DNA of 64,000 nucleotides from Manis javanica (Eukaryota; Chordata; Mammalia; Pholidota; Manidae): assembly GCF_040802235.1 (NCBI RefSeq), contig NC_133156.1:116404173-116468172 (forward strand), read 5' to 3'. Shown piece by piece: positions 11,656-23,660 of the stretch; within the stretch, counting starts at the first letter, position 1; the number at the start of each line of letters is the position of its first letter. The notes under the pieces were generated by a model. It worked only from the letters and a program-made list of their open reading frames with translations, was not told where the DNA came from and searched no databases. Position numbers and translations under genes: made by a program.

Positions 11656-12109
11656 CTTAGTTTTCTTAGTTTGGGTTCTGCCTGAAGCAGATCCTGAGGT
11701 AGGGATTCAAGTGCAAATAGTTTATGTGGGAGGTGACCTCAGAAAATACTGGATGAAGAAAGAGGAGGTAAGATAGGAAAAAATAAAGGGTGCAGTTACT
11801 AAGCAAGTCACCAGTTAGCCCTGCTGTGAGTTATCATGCTAAAGTTTTATGAAAAGAGCAAGAAAGCTGGGGTATTTCTACATCAACTCCTGCCAGGAAC
11901 TGTTTATTGGTTGTGCCTGGAGGACGTTAACTACCCTATATTTCTGGGGTAGAATGCTTGCAGGAAGAGCAGGCTCCAGCAACTAGAGAAAAGCCCAGAG
12001 GCAAAGAGATGGAGAGGCTGGCATTTGAAGGTCAGGCCTGTATGCACGCCCCAGGAGACATGGGTGTGGCACCCGCATCGTCTGCCCTGGATGTGTAGCA
12101 CATGGAATA
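11656..12109. repeat. Unassigned repeat-like insertion splitting an L2
   Basis: The block containing GATTCAAGTGCAAATAGTTT and a GGGAGGTGACCTCAG-like segment interrupts the L2. The motif is common in mammalian genomes, but I cannot name the family or see clear terminal duplications. Confidence 0.4.
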
Positions 12110-12955
12110 GGCATGTCCAACATAACGTGTTCAAGATTGACGTCTTGATCTTCTCTCACCTGAAACTTGCTCCTTCTATAGTCCTCCCAATTTTAGTAAG
12201 TGGAAACTCTGTTCTTGCGTTTTCCAGGCCAAAACCCTTGAGTATTTGACTCTTCTTTCATACTCCTCTATTTGTCTGTCAGAAAATTCTGTTATCTCCC
12301 TTCTATAAATAGACAGGATCCAGCCACTTCTCAGCATTGCACTGCTACCTTCCTGGTCCAAGTCACCGCCACCTCTCTTGCTGGGATTATTGCAATAGCC
12401 TTCTAACTGATTGCAGTCTATTTTCAACAGAGCAACCACGGTGATCCTATTAAAGCTTAAGCCAGGTGTGGTTGCTGCTCAGCTTCCTCAAAGGCTCTGG
12501 TTTCAGGTAAAGCCAGTCCTTACTATGACATATTGACCCTGCATGCTCTGGGCCCTGCTGCTGCTGGCCCTCATCCTGCTTGGCCACACTCCACCTGGGT
12601 GCTGTGAGGCCTGTGCTCCCTCTCCTGACCGCCTTCCCCACATACATCCATGGCTGGCTCTCTGCTTCTTTCCATTCGGTCGTCACCTCCTCAGCAAGGC
12701 TGGCCCCAGCCAGCTGATCTAAAATTGCAGCTGCTACTGCTCCCTGTCCCCTCTCCTGCTGTTTCCTTCTTGTCACTTATTCTTCCATAACATGATGAAT
12801 ATTTTACTGATTTGTTTTTTGTCTTTCTCTCCCCACTAGAATATAAGATCCACAGGCCAGAGACTGTCATCTCTTGTTCACTGCTCTATCTCCAGTCCCT
12901 AGAAGAGTGCTTCTTATACAATAGGTGCTCGACAAATATTTGTTGAATGAATGAT
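12110..12955 (+). repeat. L2 LINE, 3' part of the interrupted copy
   Basis: The L2 continues with CATGTCCAACATAACGTG and later TATCTCCAGTCCCTAGA, and ends ATAGGTGCTCGACAAATATT followed by TTGAATGAATG. That is the standard L2 3' terminus. With the part at 11405-11655 it spans about 1.1 kb of L2. Confidence 0.75.
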
Positions 12956-13659
12956 CTCATCTGATCCTCACAAGAGCCCAGGATAAGTGACATCGTTGCA
13001 GCATACACTCAGTTTGGCACCTGGTTCTTTCATTTACTCTTGTGTCTCATGTATCTTCCATGTTTCCACAGACTCTTCAGAATCATGATTTTTAATGGCT
13101 GTGGAACCATTCAACCAGATGATAAATTATGCTTTAATTTTATCAATTGCAATATAAATAATGTCTCAATGAGTATTTTTGGCTATAGTACTTCTAATAA
13201 TGGATTTATTTTCAGGATGGATTCACCAAAGTCACTAACTAATCATTTTTAAAATTAGGAAACAACTTCTAATTGCTGTTTTGATGAGTGTGCTCAAAAG
13301 GAGGGACAGCTTTTTGAAAATCAGGGCGCCTTCTCTATTAAGCTTTACTAGACCCTGAATTAGTTTCCTGATCCTGTCCCAGGAGATTATGGCACAGAGA
13401 ACCTACCGGAGGGCCTACCCTGCACTGTTCCCTCTACCAGCTCTTCATAACACCTTCTAGCTGTTCATGAGAAGTTAGTATACTTACTTAACTCACCAAA
13501 TATTTGTTGAATGTTTATTGTTTATAATGCATGTGGGGGACTCTAAGGATCAATATGACACAACATCTGACACCACTCGTAACCAGGATATCCAAGGCTT
13601 TCATGATACCAGGGATTTGTTAAGCCCCAAATCTTTATTTCTCATTCATACTTTCCCTT

Positions 13660-14520
13660 GGTTCCAAGATGGCCGTTGGACTCCTTTACTTCATGACCTC
13701 CATGTACCTCCAAGTCAGTGCTTCCAAATCATTACTCTCAAATCCATTTCTTCTGGAATCATTGTTCACTGCTAAGTCATTAAAGCTGGAAACGTGGGAG
13801 TCATCTTCAATTCTTCCTCTCCCTTACCCCTTTCTGTTCTCATTCATGCAATTGACTTCAAAGTTTTCTAATATTCTAAAATATTTCTCAAGTGCATCCC
13901 TTTTCTCCATCCACACTGCCACTTCTTTAGATGGACATCATCCTTCTTCTGGACCATTAGACTAATATTTTTCTGACTTCCCTGACTCCTGCCATGTCCT
14001 AATTTCAACTCCCTTGACTCACTGAAATCAGGTCATATTAACCACTTGTAGTAATTGCTAGCTTACAGCTCTTCAATAGTTCCCCAGTACCTATATGGCA
14101 AAACCCAAACATGCAAGAAGATTCTCCATGATCCAGCCCCTGCCTACATCATCCATTGCATCTCCCACTACTCAGCAGGTGCATCCCAAGCTCTAGCCAC
14201 GCTGAATGACTCTCAACTCTCCCAGTATTCCGCACACTGGCTCACAGTTCCATGCGCTTTACATTCACTCTCTCTGCCTGGAATTCCCTTTCCCCCGTGT
14301 CCTGTATAACTTCTCAAACCTTATCACCGAATGGTAGCCTGACCTTTTCCTGCTGCCCTCAGACACAGGCTGAAGATCCCCTTGGTGCCTCACTCTGTGA
14401 CAGCAATTATCAATTGCTTCTTGTCTGCCTCCATTACCTACTGCAGCTCCTGTTGGGCAGGAAGTGTATCTCGTTCATCTCTGTAAGGATCAGAACAATG
14501 TATGGTACAAGAGAGTTTAT
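13660..14520 (+). repeat. L2 LINE fragment(s)
   Basis: CT-rich L2 3' sequence including TTCAATAGTTCCCCAGTACC and GATCCAGCCCCTGCCTACAT. The plus-strand frames here (98, 84 and 96 codons) are by-products of diverged L2 text, not genes. Confidence 0.65.
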
Positions 14521-16569
14521 CTTTTTAAAAAAGGGGAAATGAATGACCTGATGGATAAATAAGTTGAGAGAAAAGAAGAACAGGTTCTGGAAACCTGAGA
14601 CTGGAGTAACAGAGAGGAAGACCAGGGGACAAGGGTCAGGAAGGGCAGCAGTGGAGACAGCGAGAGGCGCCCACGGCCGTTCTTACTCTTGTTTGTGACA
14701 ACAGATGGGACATAAAATATTCAGAAGCCAAGGGCATCATCTCTTTTGAGAAATTTCTAATCAGCTTAAAAGGGCACTTATGATGTCTTCAGCCTATCCT
14801 ATCAGCTTACAAGGCCCAAGAGAATCCGAGCTATTAGCTATAAAAATAAACCCCAGCCAGCAGAGGCCTATACTGGGGCCTTTTTTCTAGAGATCCAGAG
14901 TAGCTGATGCCTTTTTGTGAACTGCTGTCCTAGGAGCTGTGAGTGGCACTGAAACCCTCTGCTTTCTTGGGAATCTTCCCCATAGTGCTATCCAGACTGT
15001 CCGCATTTCCCAGACAGCCTAGTAACTATTATGGGCAAGCTGGTGTGACATGCAGACCATATTTATACAAATCACTGTCCACACTACAGTGATTTCATAC
15101 AGTACAAGGATCAGTGCACTGTCCATAATCTGATGTGGCCTCTCAGGGGACAGGGTATTTGAAAGTCTCAGCAAGCCTTTCTAAACCACTCCTTCCTCTT
15201 TTGAAGGTAAGATTTTAGAGGAATGCTCTGGTCACTTCTGGGTAGCCCAAGGCCACATCCTTTTCACAGGCCACAGTCTCTCAGTCCTAACTCTGTCATC
15301 CTCCCCAGGACTCCATCTGCCAACACCTGAATGCCATTCTCCCTCTCTCCTCAGCCCTCACAGTGGTTTGCATCCAGGTGTCCCCCGCTTCACACCTCTC
15401 AGTCCCTCTCATTCCCACCTTCCCACTGTTTCCTTGACTGGAGGCCTCGCTCAGGGATGGCGCCCCAGCAGGGAGTGAGGATGGCACTGGAACTCCTACA
15501 AGCCAGGTGACATCTGGGATCTGTTTTTCTGTTGCATCAACCAAAGGTGTTCATTTACTTGGTGTGACACTTTTTGGCTTGTTTAAACTCCCTTGTTGAA
15601 TGGATTTTTCCACTGCCTGTGCTTCTGGCCTTCCTCCCCTCTTTTGTATATACCATGCCGTAACCAGAGGGTGACACTGTCCCTTTGACAATAAGGCTAC
15701 CCTATGGCAGGTTAGGAGTGAGGAGAGCATGTCAGTGAGGCCACTGAGGTGCTCATCTGCACAGCAGGAAAATGCCATGTTCTCTGGAACTCGGGGGACT
15801 AGAGTTAAGTTAATTTTGTGATACAACAGATAAGAAGCCTTTGACATTCAGGAAGAAAGTCACTATATAAGTACCAACTGTTATTTCTTTCTTCTGTCCC
15901 TTTCACACGACAGCCCATCTATAGAATTAGACATTTTCTTGCTCCTGGCTTGTGGCAGTTTTCTGCTTAGTGGGTTATTATCTCTCTGACGGATATGTCT
16001 GTCAGTGTGCTGTGCTCTCAGCTCTTCCTCTTCACAGACACTTCCTGGGACCTCAGGCTCTGCTGAGAGAAATGGTGTGTGACCCAAGGGCTGCAGCTGA
16101 CTGACACAGGTGTGCCCTTGGCTTGCAGTGGCCCATCATCGGCTGGCCAGTGAGCAGCCATATTCTCTCCCTTTAAAGTTTGAGCTGAAGTAGAACGAAA
16201 GCAGTGGGCTAGAAAAGGGCAATAAAGGTGAGAGATTATGTAGATATGGGGCTTGGCAACAGCAATTCCTGTCCACGTGCCCTCTGATAATTAAGCAGAG
16301 AAAGCCACTCTGCAGAAAGAAGTCAGAAGGTAGAGCACTTTAATCAGGGGCAGGAGAAATGAGAAGTCATCTGTGGCCCCAGAGAAAGAGGAGATGGACA
16401 GAGTAACATCTGGAAACTGGGCTCTGCTTCCTTGCTGGGTTCACAGAATTCCCCTGTACACAGTTCAGCCCTTTCAAACGTGAGCTAATTTGAGTAGGCT
16501 TCTGTTTCATGAACCAAATGGCATGTAACTCAGACAGGCTTCAAAGACCTAGGCTTTTTTGAAAAGTAA

Positions 16570-16828
16570 ATTAATAATAATAGCATTTAATGACTACTTT
16601 GTGCTCTCTGTAGGCACATAAAGTATATTATATTTTAAAAATTTACTCCCCCTAGAATCCTATGCAGCTAGTACATGTTTCTCACTTATACATGAGGAAA
16701 TTGAGGCATGGAATGGTAAAATAACTTGTTCCAGGTCACAAAGCTACAGAAAAAAAGAACAGGAATTCCACCGAGGGCTGGCTGATTCCAAAGCCAGCAC
16801 CTTTGCACCACACTGCTCTGCCTTTGTT
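16570..16828 (-). repeat. MIR SINE
   Basis: ACATGAGGAAATTGAGGCAT followed by CCAGGTCACAAAGCTACAG and a final GCACCACACTGCTCTGCC is the reverse of the MIR consensus, nearly full length. Confidence 0.8.
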
Positions 16829-17149
16829 CAGACAGTGCCTACAGCTCCTCCTAGACACCGTCTGCACAGGGGGAGGACAGACAGCAAGCAGACTGCAAGA
16901 TGGGCCTGGCTGCCCTCGAGACTTGTTTGTAAGTCCTCCGGTGCTCCCTGTTTCCTGTCTCTGCACCCCTTCTGCAGGTATTCTGCTGGTAGGACCACTG
17001 CCTGGTGGTATTGCCACCAGGAGAGGAACGGCTCTTGAGGGGCTGGAGGCTGGCTGGAGGCTGGTGTTGGAGAAGGCAGCAGGACCCATTTGGCTGGCTG
17101 TCCAAGGCAGCATGCAAAAGGGTTGCCTTCTCCATGTTGCATCAAAATC

Positions 17150-17280
17150 TTGAGGCAGCTCAGTGGAATGAACAGAAAGCTGAGTTCGAAACCTGTCTCT
17201 GACTTTGGGGCAGTCAATTCTGGGCCTAGGTTTCCTTATTTGTAAAATGCTGGAGGACTAAATGAGGTCAGTGTTTCCCA
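17150..17280 (+). repeat. MIR SINE fragment
   Basis: TTCGAAACCTGTCTCTGAC and TTCCTTATTTGTAAAATGCT match the central MIR core in sense orientation. Confidence 0.65.
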
Positions 17281-17544
17281 AAGGGGAACCTTTAACGCTC
17301 ATGGGGCACGAAATGATTCCAGTGCACGGGAACAGCCTTAACTAGCCTTGATTCATATCATAACAACATTATTCCTGTTTCAGTTCTCCTTAAGTTCTCC
17401 TAGTAAAGGCAAAGAGAAAATCTCAGATTGGCTGTTGGCGTGTTTTAAATTACTTTCTGTTACTTGGTAATTTGCCTTTAAAACTTTTTAAAAGTTGCTA
17501 AGAGTAATATTTTAACAATTCTCACCACACACAAAAAAATTGTA

Positions 17545-17690
17545 ACTATGTGAGGTGATGGATGTGTAAACCTTACTGTGGTAATCAGTTTGCAATATAT
17601 ACATATATAAAAATCACTACATTGTACACCTTAAACTTACACAATGTTATTTGTCAATTAAATTTCAAAAAATGGAAAAAGTTTATTTAT
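17545..17690 (+). repeat. Ancient L1 3' UTR end
   Basis: GTGGTAATCAGTTTGCAATA then CATTGTACACCTTAAACTTA and an A-rich end is the terminal part of an L1M 3' UTR. Confidence 0.65.
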
Positions 17691-17839
17691 TTATTACATA
17701 GTAAAACCTTTAACTTTTTTGCATTGTATTTATTTTTACTATGACCTTTCATTCATAGCAAGTGATGATGGGTTTTTTTTATTTTAATAATATTACTTTT
17801 CCTTTTGAAATAAGTTGAAGTAAAAAATAGATACCTGAC

Positions 17840-18070
17840 TACCAATGATAGCTACTGTTTATTGAGCGGCTACTAGGCCCTGTGTACTTCATGTATGTTA
17901 TTTCTAATTCTATCAACAATTCTAAGACAAGAATCATTATCTCTATTTTTTGGTTGGGGTGACTGAGGACCAAATGGGCTAAGTAAGTGCCTAGTGAGTG
18001 ATTGAACAAGAATTTGAAACAAATCTGTCTCGCTCTGAAGTCCATGTTCTTTCCTCTGTCTTATTCTGCT
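17840..18070 (-). repeat. MIR SINE
   Basis: TACTGTTTATTGAGCGGCTA, a T-rich ATTATCTCTA core and GACTGAGGACC..., ending GTCCATGTTCTTTCC, give a reverse-oriented MIR. Confidence 0.7.
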
Positions 18071-18394
18071 TCCTTTCCCCTGGAATCTAACATCTGAATC
18101 CACACTAGGGAAACTTTCCAAGCTGGCCGCATGCAGTGGCCTTAGCTCCGCCTCTCGCCCCAGTGATCTGTCTGCCGTGGGATGCTCTCTCCTTTCTGAG
18201 TTCCTCTCCTGGTTTACCTTCATCCAGCTTCTCCTCTTCCCTTCCTCATCACATCTTCTGTCGAAATCTCTGTCGTCATCTCCTTATGTGTTCTATCTTT
18301 TGCCTTGCATTCCTGCTCTAGACCTCTGAAAAGCAACATCTGTTCCAATTACATTGGAGTCACAGCACGAGATTTGCTTTTATGAATAAATTAA

Positions 18395-18512
18395 GTACAG
18401 TTACCGGTTGCATTTTGTAAGTGAGGAATCTGAGGCTCTCAGAAATACTGTCATTTACCTGAGTAAATAAGGTGAGTAGCTGAGGCATAAAGACATGAAC
18501 CCAAGCCCTTCG
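18395..18512 (-). repeat. MIR SINE fragment
   Basis: TTTTGTAAGTGAGGAATCTGA followed by an ACCTGAGTAA segment and AACCCAAGCCC is a partial reverse MIR. Confidence 0.55.
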
Positions 18513-19264
18513 GCTCAGAGCAAGATGGAAGGGGCCCTGGCGCTCCAGTGACTTGGTGTGTGTGGGCTGGGGTAGGGGGTTGTGTGGTATGTTTCCTATA
18601 AGGAAAAACACAGGATGGAGGGCATGGGATTGGGGGTTGGAGAAAAAAACAAGACAGCTATAGTACAAGAAAACAGCCACCTTGGAGACGTGGTGGCAGG
18701 CTGGGTCCAAGGATGGAAAATGTCAGTATGGGACTCTCAGGGGGAGGTAGAGGGGCTTTAGGAAGTAGGCAAATTACACTGAGTTGCAAGCATTCTATTT
18801 TTTGCCTAGTAACTCCTTTATGGTAATCTCCAGGCTTCAGCGAGGTCAGAGGTGACAGGGGCAAGTGTGGGCTCCTGGCACAGTTCCTCGCCAAGGCCTG
18901 AGAGGCGGCACTGAGGGCTTAGAGCCCAGAGGAACCGGTGGCTCTTTCCAGGGAGCAAGGGGCCGAGCAGCAGTGAGAACTAGTGCAGAGTGGACTGAGT
19001 GGGAAGGTCCTGGGATCGTATCCCTTTCCCCCAAATGTAAGAGAGGGAGCAGCCTCAGGTGAGGATGGGAGACGGTGGCCGTCAGGGAGGTCTCCTGTGC
19101 CCTTCTGTTCTGTGCCGCTGGTACTGACACACACAGACACAAGTAATAAGCGAGGACTTGGACGATGAGCTGCCTTGGAACTGGGCCACCCTCCACTGCT
19201 GGTCCCCAAGTCCTAACTGGAGAGGACAGAGCCCCCCCCAAGTTTGGGTGAGTTCATCCACGTG

Positions 19265-19455
19265 GTACAGCAGCAGAGTTTTTAGAGTCAAAATCATCTG
19301 AGATTGAACTGCTGAAGCCACATTTAACTTCTCTGGATCTTGGTTTCCCTATTTGTAAAATGGAAATAAAATACGGGCCTCACAGGTTACTGTGAAAATT
19401 AACCACGTAGCAACGGAAGGCTCTGGCACAGGGCTTGCACGGGGCAGGGACTCAC
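19265..19455 (+). repeat. MIR SINE
   Basis: TTCTCTGGATCTTGGTTTCC, TTTGTAAAATGGAAATAAAA and GGCACAGGGCTTGCAC follow the MIR consensus in sense orientation, just downstream of the first NIM1K coding exon. Confidence 0.7.
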
Positions 19456-19545
19456 TGAGGCCCCCTCACTAGCTTCCTGGGCCCTGCCCCCAACCCCTCC
19501 CCCAAACTAGAACCCAATATCCCGGGGATCCAGATCTGATCCTAC

Positions 19546-19837
19546 CTTTGGTCAGGGAGTGAATCCCCAGCTTCACTTGGGAAAAGTTTCCACTTCCAAT
19601 TTCCCCTCGGATTCGGTAGAAGCCGATCCGTTTCCCCAGCGTGATCTCTCTCACCACCTTCTCATCTTGGGACATGTCCTGGGTCAGCTTCTCAAAGGGT
19701 GTCAGCTGGCGACGCTGTCCGTCTTCGTCCTCCTTGCTGCACTCTGTCTGGCAGCCACTTCCCACGCTCTCCCGCCGCTCCCGCCTGGCATAGTGGGGGT
19801 TCACCAGGCCGCCTCCATTAACGTACACTGCAGTCAT
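19546..19837 (-). CDS. NIM1K: NIM1K first coding exon: N-terminus and glycine-rich loop
   Basis: The exon encodes residues 1-97 plus the first base of codon 98. I chose the ATG at 19837-19835 (MTAVYVNGGGLVNPHYA) because it gives 436 residues, the length I know for mammalian NIM1K. The upstream in-frame extension has no ATG (only TTG at 19876). Residues 1-70 are a low-complexity, charged N-terminal extension with QLTPFEKLTQDMSQDEKVV. The kinase fold begins near residue 73, with the nucleotide-binding loop GEIGSGNFSQV at 78-88. The exon ends ACCAAAG|GTAGG, a good donor (plus AC at 19544-19545). It joins the exon at 7443 across a 12.1-kb intron without frame disruption. Confidence 0.95.
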
Positions 19838-20005
19838 CTCATCGTCCACGGCAGGCCCACGTCTCCATCGCAGCAAAGGGGCACGGAGCAGGGGCAGGTG
19901 GGGAGGTGCGGAGGAGGCCCGAGGGTGGGAGGTAGGAGGTAAGTCCCGCCAGAGTCCCGTCTGGGAGCTGGCCCCAGACTCCTTGGGAAGCAGCGTCCTT
20001 CGCGG
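19838..20005 (-). other. NIM1K: Predicted NIM1K 5' UTR part of the first coding exon
   Basis: Upstream of the NIM1K start, the minus strand has a long pyrimidine tract ending in gaccgcag (AG is plus CT at 20006-20007). This is the best splice acceptor in the neighbourhood. It would give 168 nt of 5' UTR in this exon, with the promoter and a non-coding first exon lying further upstream. A weaker acceptor nearer the ATG cannot be excluded, nor can a promoter here: the stretch is moderately GC-rich with several CpG. Confidence 0.5.
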
Positions 20006-21443
20006 CTGCGGTCAGAGGAGGGCAGAGGCAAAGGGGCCCCGTGTCTACCCAGCCAGGCCCAAGGCTGCCCGCCTCACCGGAGACATCTCACACCTTCTTT
20101 CACGTTGAACCTCCAAGCTCTGACTGTACAATCAGGCACCCTTTCAGTTACCATAGCTGCTTCTCTGGCAGGCTCCCGGAGCTTTCTGGATGGCTGCGCA
20201 GTAGGTGGCTGTGTCCCGGGACAAAGGCTCCAGTTGGCTATTTTCTTTGATGGCCAGAGAATCTGTTCCTCTGGTGTGTAAAAGCCCCCCTGAGGCCCCC
20301 AGGCCCCTGATGGTGGCGCTCATCTCTGACCTTCTTCATCTCGCACTCTCTTGCTCAGGGCCCCAGAGACCCGATAATCTAGACCCCAGAAAAAAAGAAA
20401 CTTGAAAACCATCCTCTGGTAACATGGGCAGCCGGAGGATTACAGCCCTGCAATGTCACTTAGCCGGCCTTTATTTAGATGAGCCTCCCTCTAAGCCGTG
20501 GGCTGTCTCAAAAATTGTCAGGTGCTGGTTCATCCTAAGAACAAAGAGTAAGAAAATTTATTAGCCCATGCTAATGTACTGTACAGGATTTATAAAAACA
20601 TGAAACTGCTTCATAAGCATTGCTCTGAAAGCACTGTGCAAATTTCATTTATGACTCAGAACTGTAGTAAATGCTTTATTACATATGATTTAATAAGAAA
20701 ATGCACATATACACATTACTCAATCTACATTTTACAAAAGCCCTCACAGCCTATAAATATTTCTAACAATTTTTCTATTTCTTGATGATTAGGAAAATAT
20801 TCCATGTTCCTATAAATATCAGTTTTCAAAGGTTCTTACATTGATTCAAATAACAATGTGTTACACTTCCTTTACACTGATGTTCTTCTATGACTTTTCC
20901 TATCCTGGTTGCTCTCACTCTTTTGTTCTGTGTCATTCTATGACAAAGGCTAATTTTTCTGCAGGCTTATTTTCTGGATATTTCTGATCAAGCAAGAGCC
21001 TCCAAGCCCAGCAGCTCATTTTGAAGGTATAGAAACAGTGGGTAATGTTTCCAGAAGGTAAAAGTCTGTGGTGTCATCAGCAATAAGGAATATTGTCCAG
21101 CTAGAAAGTCTTCATGACTTTTTCCTGCACCCTGCAGTCAGAAATAATTACTTCCCCTCTGAATCCCTACAGCCCTTTGTGCATTTTCCAAAATGTCTCA
21201 TGTCCATGAAGGTGGCAAGTGGGTCTGACTCATCTGTGTGTCCTGCTTGCCTCCTCTCTCCCTCAGCATGGAGCATGATGTCCTACACGGAGAAAGTGTC
21301 CTCTTCTGCATGTGGGTTGAATTTGATGTTTGGACTTAGGCATTCCAAACCAGAAACCTGAGTGAAAATGTGAGAGATTGCTTGGAAATGTGAGTTTCCA
21401 AATCTCTTTAATGAAATCACATTATTACAATTAATCCAGGGTT
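20006..21443. other. Upstream intron/flank sequence without recognised features
   Basis: Probably the start of the NIM1K first intron or 5' flank. It is GC-moderate to about 20350, then AT-rich. I see no exon, RNA gene or repeat I can name. Confidence 0.4.
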
Positions 21444-21448
21444 GGTTA

Positions 21449-23660
21449 TTTTTTTTTATTTTATTTATTTTTTTATTTTGGTATCATTAATGTACAATTA
21501 CAGAAAGAACATTATGTTTACTAGGTTACCCCCTTCACCAAGTCCCCCCCACATACCCCTTCACAGTCACTGTCCATCTGCGTAGTAAGATGCTGTAAAA
21601 TCACTACTTGTCTTCTCTGTGTTGCACAGCCCTCCGCGTGCCCCCCACACACTATACATGCTAATCGTAATGCCCTTTCTTTTTCCCCGCCCTTATCCCT
21701 CCCTTCCCACCCAGCCTCCCCAGTCCCTTTCCCTTTGATAACTATTAGTCCATTCTTGGGTTCTGTGATTCTGCTGCTGTTTCGTTCCTTCAGTTTTCCT
21801 TTGTTCTTATACTCCACATATGAGTGAAATCATTTGGTACTTGTCTTTCTCCGCCTGGCTTATTTCACTGAGCATAATACCCTCTAGCTCCATCCATGTT
21901 GTTGCGAATCTTAGAATCTGTTTTTTTCTTATGGCTGAGTAATATTCCATTGTGTATATGTACCACATCTTCTTTATCCATTCATCTACTGATGGACATT
22001 CAGGTTGCTTCCACATCTTGACTATTGTAAATAGTGCAGCGATAAACATAGGGGTGCATCTGTCCTTTTCAAACTGGAGTGCTGCATTCTTAGGGTAAAT
22101 TCTTAGAAATGGAATTCCTGGGTCAAATGGTATTTCTATTTTGAGCATTCTGAGGAACCTCCATACTGCTTTCCACTATCGTTGAACTAATTTACATTCT
22201 CACCAGCAGTGTAAGAGGGTTCCCCTTCTCCACACCCTCGCCAACATTTGTTGTTGTTTGTCTTTTTGATGATGGCGATCCTTACTGGTGTGAGGTAATA
22301 TCTCATTGTAGTTTTAATTTGCATTTCTCTGATGATTAGCGATGTGGAGCATCTTTTCATGTGTCTGTTGGCCATCTGGATTTCTTCTTTAGAGAACTGT
22401 CTATTCAGCTCCTCTGCCCATTTTTTAATTGGATTATTTGCTTTTTGTTTGTTGAAGTGTGTGAGCTCTTTATATATTTTGGATGTCGATCCTTTATCGG
22501 ATCTGTCATTTATGAATATATTCCCCCATACTGTAGGATACCTTTTTGTTCTGTTGATGGTGTCCTTTGTTGTACAGAAGCGTTTTAGCTTGATATAGTC
22601 CCACTTGTTCATTTTTGCCTTTGGTTCCGTTGCCCAGGGAGATGTGTTCATGAAGAAGTCACTCATGTTTATGTCCATGAGATTTTTGCCTATGTTTTTT
22701 TCTAAGAGTTTTATGGTTTCATGACTTACATTCAGGTCTTTGATCCATTTGGAGTTTACTTTTATGTATGGGGTTAGACAGTGATCCAATTTCATTCTCT
22801 TACATGTAGCTGTCCAGTTTTGCCAGCACCATCTGTTGAAGAGACTGTCATTCCCCCATTGTATGTCCATGGCTCCTTTATCAAATATTAATTGACCATA
22901 TATGTTTGGGTTAATGTCTGGAGTCTCTAATCTGTTCCACTGGTCTGTGGCTCTGTTCTTGTGCCAGTACCAAATTGTCTTGACTACTGTGGCTTTGCAG
23001 TAGAGCTTGAAGTTGGGGAGCGAGATCCCCCCCACTTTATTCTTCCTTCTCAGGATTGCGTTGGCTATTCAGGGTCTTTGACGGTTCCATATGAATTTTT
23101 GAATTATTTGTTCCAGTTCATTGAAGAATGCTGTTGGTAATTTGATAGGGATTGCATGAAATCTGTATATTGCTTTGGGCAGGATGGCCATTTTGACAAT
23201 ATTAATTCTTCCTTGCCAGGAACATGGGATGATTTTCCATTTGCTGGTGACCTCTTTAATTTCTCTTAAGAGTGTCTTGTAGTTTTCAGGATATAGGTCT
23301 TTCACTTCCTTGGTTAGGTTTATTCCTAGGTATTTTATTCTTTTTGATGCTATTGTGAATGGAATTGTTTTCCTGATTTCACTTTCTATTACTTCATTGT
23401 TAGTGTATAGGAAAGCTACAGATTTCTGTGTGTTAATTTTGTATCCTGCAACTTTGCTGAATTCCGATATTAGTTCTAGCAGTTTTGCAGTGGAGTCTTT
23501 AGGGTTTTTTATGTATAATTTCATGTCATCTGCAAATAGTGACAGTTTGACTTCTTCTTTACCAATCTGGATTCCTTGTATTTCTTTGTTTTGTCTAATT
23601 GCTGTGGCTAGGACCTCCAGTACCACGTTGAATAACAGTGGGGAGAGTGGGCATCCCTGT
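21449..23660 (-). mobile_element. 5'-truncated L1 retrotransposon
   Basis: On the minus strand this is the 3' 2.2 kb of an L1, ending in an A-rich tail (T-rich at 21449-21475 on plus). Decayed ORF2 survives as three long open pieces. The RT palm at 23069-23626 includes LFADDMKLY, with the catalytic FADD box intact. A C-terminal segment lies at 22187-23035 and the last segment at 21807-22148, ending SLICGV. Frameshifts separate the pieces, so it cannot act. The 3' UTR has a G-rich block (C-rich at 21678-21733 on plus). The 5' truncation falls inside the RT domain near 23660. GGTTAT at 21444-21449 and 23661-23666 may be a short target duplication, but six bases are weak evidence. Confidence 0.9.

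Larger units (their letters stand above)
7444..19545 (-). other. NIM1K: NIM1K large intron (12.1 kb)
   Basis: This intron separates the glycine-loop exon from the VAIK exon. It holds L2, MIR and old L1 fossils and a CpG-rich patch, listed separately. The remaining parts (9430-11400, 13000-13650, 14530-16560, 18510-19260) show no gene or repeat I can name. A fragment similar to an ancient mammal-wide repeat (AGCTGGAAGGGACC-like) lies at about 7480-7570. Confidence 0.8.

Noticed and set aside
14808..14890. A/T-rich MEF2- or TATA-like string near CTATAAAAATAA
   Set aside because: It does not fit the consensus fully and has no supporting promoter context.
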